From NCBI GenBank assembly GCA_003520455.1, contig DOUV01000413.1, positions 1-30,567 on the forward strand: 30,567 bases of DNA. The letters run 5' to 3'. Source of the DNA: Chloroflexota bacterium (GTDB lineage Bacteria > Chloroflexota > Anaerolineae > Ardenticatenales > Ardenticatenaceae). A program made the translations under genes and the position numbers. Below the pieces are notes generated by a model. The model searched no databases, was not told where the DNA came from, and saw nothing but the letters and a program-made list of their open reading frames with translations. Numbering within the stretch: position 1 is the first letter of the stretch; the number at the start of each line of letters is the position of its first letter. This document shows positions 27,462 to 30,567 of this stretch, one piece after another.

Positions 27462-28756
27462 GGATTCTGGTTCTTACCAACTTCTATCCACCCTACGAAC
27501 TGGGGGGCCAGGAGCAGTCCTGTGAGGATGTTGTGGGAGGGCTGAAGAGGCGGGGGCACCATCTCGTCGTTCTGACAAGCATGCACGGCACCCACAACCT
27601 CCCAGTGGAAGCCGACGGAATCTTTAGATGGTTATACCTCGAGATGGAGTTGGCTACCCCAGGGCACAGCATCCGGTTCTTCACCGAAAGAAAACGACGG
27701 GAAAGGCACAACCTGGACTGTCTCCAACGCGTCGTTGAGCAGACCGGGCCGGACGCGGTGTTCATATGGGGGATGTGGAATCTGCCCCGGTCGCTGCCGG
27801 CCCTGGCTGAGGCCCTCTGCCCGGGGAGAGTCGTCTATCGATTTGGGGATTACTGGCCGACGCTTCCCAGCCAACATGTCCTCTACTGGCATACGGCGGG
27901 ACGAAGCTGGTTAGCCTGCCTTCCCAAGCGACTGCTCAGCGCCGTCGCGCTGGCGATGATGGCGCGCGACGGGGCGCTCCCGCGGCTCAAATTCGAGCAC
28001 ACGATCTGTATCAGCGCGGCGCTCCGCGACACACTCGTCGAGTGTGGAATACCGGTGTCGGATGCACGCATCATCCACAATGGCATTGACGTTGAACCGT
28101 ATCTTCAGTGCCGACAGCACCAGGCAACGCCACGAGAAGATCGTCCATTGAAACTCCTCTACGCGGGACGGTTGGCCCCGGAGAAAGGGGTAGATACCGC
28201 CATCAAAGCGATGGCAGGAGTCGTTTTCGGGAGGCGCCTGGGGGATGTCAGGCTGAGTATCGTGGGATCGGGCACACCGGACTACGAGGACGTCCTGCAA
28301 CAGCTCGTCATTGAAGCCGGATTGACCGACTCCGTGGCGTTCCTGGGCCGTGTCCCGCGCGAGGCAATGCCCGAACTTCTGCCGCAGTTTGACGTTCTTG
28401 TGTTCCCCTCGATCTGGAAGGAACCTTTTGGGCGGGTACTGCTAGAGGCCATGATATCGGGTCTGGTGGTCGTTGCGGCCGGCCACGGAGCACCGTGCGA
28501 GATTGTGGCAGACGGTGAGAATGGGCTGTTGTTTGCCCCGGGTGATGCTGAGGATCTTGCCGAGAAGATCGCAACCCTGGCTGGCGATGATCAGACGCGC
28601 CGAAGACTTGTCGACGCCGGATCTCAGACAGTCTTGGAGAGGTTCACGATAGCCCGCATGCTGGATCAGATCGAGAACTGCCTTAAGGACGTTGCCGGTT
28701 TCGGTACCGAAACGGTTCAAGCAAGCCCGGGTCAGGCACCCGTGAGTACCGTCTGA
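27458..28756 (+). CDS. Glycosyltransferase family 4 protein (tandem paralogue 2)
   Basis: A 432-residue GT4 enzyme. It begins MRILVLTNFYPPYELGGQEQ, shares the VFIWGMWNLPRSLPALAEAL segment with the gene before it, and has LYAGRLAPEKGVDTAIKAM and FPSIWKEPFGRVLLEAM for donor binding. End-to-end similarity with the preceding protein shows that the pair arose by tandem duplication, followed by considerable divergence. It is the last + strand gene of the locus, and a hairpin lies in the 252-base gap before the convergent gene. Probable role: adding a sugar to the exported glycan. Confidence 0.91.
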   Translation: MRILVLTNFYPPYELGGQEQSCEDVVGGLKRRGHHLVVLTSMHGTHNLPVEADGIFRWLYLEMELATPGHSIRFFTERKRRERHNLDCLQRVVEQTGPDAVFIWGMWNLPRSLPALAEALCPGRVVYRFGDYWPTLPSQHVLYWHTAGRSWLACLPKRLLSAVALAMMARDGALPRLKFEHTICISAALRDTLVECGIPVSDARIIHNGIDVEPYLQCRQHQATPREDRPLKLLYAGRLAPEKGVDTAIKAMAGVVFGRRLGDVRLSIVGSGTPDYEDVLQQLVIEAGLTDSVAFLGRVPREAMPELLPQFDVLVFPSIWKEPFGRVLLEAMISGLVVVAAGHGAPCEIVADGENGLLFAPGDAEDLAEKIATLAGDDQTRRRLVDAGSQTVLERFTIARMLDQIENCLKDVAGFGTETVQASPGQAPVSTV

Positions 28757-28900
28757 TGGGCCGTATCGAGCGCGTGGAGCACCGGCAGAGAGAGATCGGC
28801 GATCCACTCTGAGCGGAATCTGGCCGGTTGCGGCAGTCGCCGTCCCATGCCTGGCGCCAATCAATTGTGCGCCGGCGAGGGATCAGCGGGACCCTGGTGA

Positions 28901-28939
28901 AACGGAGAAACACCAGCTGAGGGCCGGTGCTTCTCCGTT
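28901..28939. terminator. Long stem-loop between convergent genes
   Basis: AACGGAGAAACACC (28901-28914) pairs with the reverse-complementary arm at 28926-28939, with one mismatch in 14 and an 11-base loop. It lies between the ends of the + strand glycosyltransferase gene (28756) and the - strand secreted protein gene (29009). The position suits a shared bidirectional terminator, although neither side has a T run. Confidence 0.5.
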
Positions 28940-29008
28940 CCATCCAGCGCTGTCGACCCGCGGCCGAGCGCCCGTAAAGCGGTCGCTCCCACGACCGGGA
29001 ACGAAGGC

Positions 29009-30220
29009 CTAATTCGGGTACCTGATCCAATGTTGGCCCAAGGGTGAGGTATCGTACTCGTGCCAGTCCCCGGAGTTCCGCAGCTCGATGACACGCAGAT
29101 TGGGAAAATTCTCAAGAATCAGGGGAATACAGTCCGGTCCCAGCGTTGGACAATCCTTCACCTCGTGCAGGTTGCGGTCGGAATAGCCGCGGAAGTTGAT
29201 CCTCGCAAGTGGATTGGTGGTGTCTAGAGTCCGAAGCCGGAGGATGGAATAGTCGAGGCGGGCCGTCGAACCGTTCATCTCACACTGGAAGTCGGGGCAG
29301 CTCAGATTGAGCAGCAGGGGGTTCGTTGGATCGATGGGCTGCCAGGCATCTTTGGTCGAATGGCGGACGCCCGTGTAGGTGATTGGCCCATCCGTATCGT
29401 TGAAGCGACCGACCCAGGCGACGGTATTGTTCGTGCTCGAGTGATTCCGCGACGAGACGAGACGGTCGATCTCGGCCGGAGGGGGGTCGCCGGGCAGCGG
29501 CACCCAGACGCCGTCGACCCGCAGTTCCCCGTAGTCCTCGTGGCCCCCGAAGCGTGCAATCCCACAGTCGTTCGGATCGGCCCGGTAGCAGACCATCACC
29601 TCGATCCAGGTCGAGTGAAAGCGGGTTCCGACCCCACCCGCGTGCATATCGGCATGGACCTGCACCCGGATGTGTTTGACGAAAGCCACATCACTCGAGT
29701 CATCCCTGGCTCCATTTTGGCTCCGGGAAGCGCTGGGCGGCAGGTCGCGCAAGACCAACCATCCGTAGGACTCGTGCTTGTGGTCGTTCTCTTCTGTCCC
29801 GGTTGGGCCGGTTTGCCAGGGGTAGCTGATCGAGTAGCCCTCCAGATACGTCTCGACCGGGCCGAACACGTCGTCCAGGAGGCGGGGGTCGTCCTTGTGC
29901 TCGTGGTTGAAATGGCAGCGCGTCTCCGGGTCGATCAGCGGGTGCCACCTGGTGGGGTCGTGATAGTCGGCGGGACAAGGCTGACCCATTAAAGAATGGC
30001 GAAGCAGGGGAAGGTAGAGAAAATACTGATCGCGGGGAGGGACGGTCTCCTCCCGCCCCCGCGGATCTCCGGTTCCGGCCTCCGCCGACCCTCCGTCTCC
30101 TCGCGCGACGGTCAGGCCAAAGAGCAGACCAGCCGCCACGGAGACGATAATGACGAGATTGCGGATGATTCTGGGCCAGACCCGGTTGGACCCCAACCCG
30201 GAGCCTGCGTTCCCAAACAT
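29009..30220 (-). CDS. Secreted Cys/His-rich protein of unknown function (paralogue B)
   Basis: A 403-residue exported protein on the opposite strand. A membrane segment at about residues 17-38 is followed by a short linker and the same domain as the protein at 20284: WHPLIDP, C102-H-F-N-H-E-H-K-D, HKHESYGWLVLRDLPP, VHADMHAGG, RVDGVWVPLP and the C-terminal HWIRYPN. All eight Cys of the domain are shared. The linker lacks the Pro/Thr repeats of paralogue A, and the loop after RVDGVWVPLP is shorter. The start has AGAAGGGAG five bases upstream of the ATG at 30220. The family is unknown to me; metal binding is inferred from the conserved His cluster. Confidence 0.83.
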   Translation of the reverse strand: MFGNAGSGLGSNRVWPRIIRNLVIIVSVAAGLLFGLTVARGDGGSAEAGTGDPRGREETVPPRDQYFLYLPLLRHSLMGQPCPADYHDPTRWHPLIDPETRCHFNHEHKDDPRLLDDVFGPVETYLEGYSISYPWQTGPTGTEENDHKHESYGWLVLRDLPPSASRSQNGARDDSSDVAFVKHIRVQVHADMHAGGVGTRFHSTWIEVMVCYRADPNDCGIARFGGHEDYGELRVDGVWVPLPGDPPPAEIDRLVSSRNHSSTNNTVAWVGRFNDTDGPITYTGVRHSTKDAWQPIDPTNPLLLNLSCPDFQCEMNGSTARLDYSILRLRTLDTTNPLARINFRGYSDRNLHEVKDCPTLGPDCIPLILENFPNLRVIELRNSGDWHEYDTSPLGQHWIRYPN

Positions 30221-30567
30221 GGGGACTCCCTTCTATGAGATTGAGCCAAGAATTCGAGGCCGTGACCAGCGGCCTCACACAACACCCTGTATGACGGCCC
30301 GAAGGTTTACCCGTTACGGACTCAGGAGTCAAAGGGTACGGTCTGACGCGGGCGGCAGACGTGACGGTCTGCAACGAGCGGGTGACGTGGATCATTCTCT
30401 GTAACAGGCGGAGCGCATACGGGGTTGATCACGGAGGAGGATCGCTCCCGCACGGCCCTTGAGTCAGATCATTACAAAAGCGAGGGCTTGCCGGCGCTTG
30501 CTCCCGGAGCGCCTCGACTGAAAGGCACCCCCGGGCCCACGACGCACAAGATCTGAAACCACCGTAC
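30221..30567. other. Non-coding stretch upstream of the - strand secreted protein gene
   Basis: These 347 bases hold no convincing gene on either strand. They contain the ribosome site of the - strand gene and a GAGGCC/GGCCTC inverted repeat at 30256-30276. A second small inverted repeat, GCAGAC/GTCTGC, lies at 30355-30372. Reading on the - strand, TTGACT (30332-30327) and TAAACC (30309-30304) are 17 bases apart and could be a weak promoter. Confidence 0.4.
30256..30276 (-). promoter_or_regulatory. Inverted repeat in probable leader of the - strand gene
   Basis: GAGGCC (30256-30261) and GGCCTC (30271-30276) are a perfect six-base inverted repeat around nine bases, 36 bases upstream of the start at 30220. 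It could be an operator or a leader hairpin. There is no direct evidence for either. Confidence 0.3.

Overview
The window is a stretch of a bacterial surface-polysaccharide locus. It holds 21 genes I would call real. Twenty are on the + strand in closely packed, often overlapping groups, and one at the right end is on the - strand. No rRNA, tRNA, transposase or CRISPR array was seen. The organism cannot be named from this sequence. Moderate-to-high GC, secreted proteins with Pro/Thr 'PTPTP' linkers, a dispersed heptad repeat and a CACGAATT inverted repeat would suit Chloroflexota or another environmental phylum, but that is a weak guess.

Layout. Positions 1-2874 hold a truncated TPR protein, an O-antigen ligase/polymerase-like membrane protein with a TPR tail, and a four-helix EamA/SMR-like transporter. 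Positions 2963-8604 hold a bifunctional ATP sulfurylase/APS kinase (PAPS synthesis), two AP-superfamily phosphodiesterase-like proteins, and a 72-residue membrane protein between them. Positions 8591-10714 hold a five-helix membrane protein directly abutting a sulfatase-fold enzyme with a twin-arginine-like signal. Positions 10761-15120 hold an acyl-CoA dehydrogenase-family protein, a stand-alone adenylation enzyme, an acyl carrier protein and a membrane acyltransferase-3 protein. Positions 15182-17357 hold a Wzm/Wzt-type ABC exporter whose ATPase has a C-terminal glycan-recognition domain. Positions 17462-20096 hold a PAPS-dependent sulfotransferase and another sulfatase-fold enzyme. Positions 20284-24830 hold a Cys/His-rich secreted protein, a membrane-anchored beta-propeller and a third sulfatase-fold enzyme. 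Positions 24865-28756 hold three GT4 glycosyltransferases, two of them tandem paralogues. On the - strand, 29009-30220 encodes a paralogue of the Cys/His-rich secreted protein.

How they may work together (inference). The glycosyltransferases build a glycan, the ABC transporter exports it and the ligase-like protein attaches or polymerises it. The sulfotransferase can sulfate it using PAPS from the sat-cysC product. The adenylation, ACP and dehydrogenase genes look like an L-proline-activating and oxidising module of the PltF/PltE/PltL or AnaC/AnaB/AnaD type. The read-out specificity residues D-L-F-Y-L-A-L-V-C-K and a Glu at residue 244 of the dehydrogenase support this. With a membrane acyltransferase next door, the strongest novel hypothesis is an exported polysaccharide decorated with pyrroline- or pyrrole-carboxylate and sulfate.

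A second theme is alkaline-phosphatase-superfamily enzymes: five in 20 kb. The three sulfatase-like members carry Thr where true sulfatases need Cys or Ser for formylglycine. They are therefore more likely phospho-group hydrolases or transferases, such as phosphoglycerol- or phosphoethanolamine-type glycan modifiers, than sulfatases.
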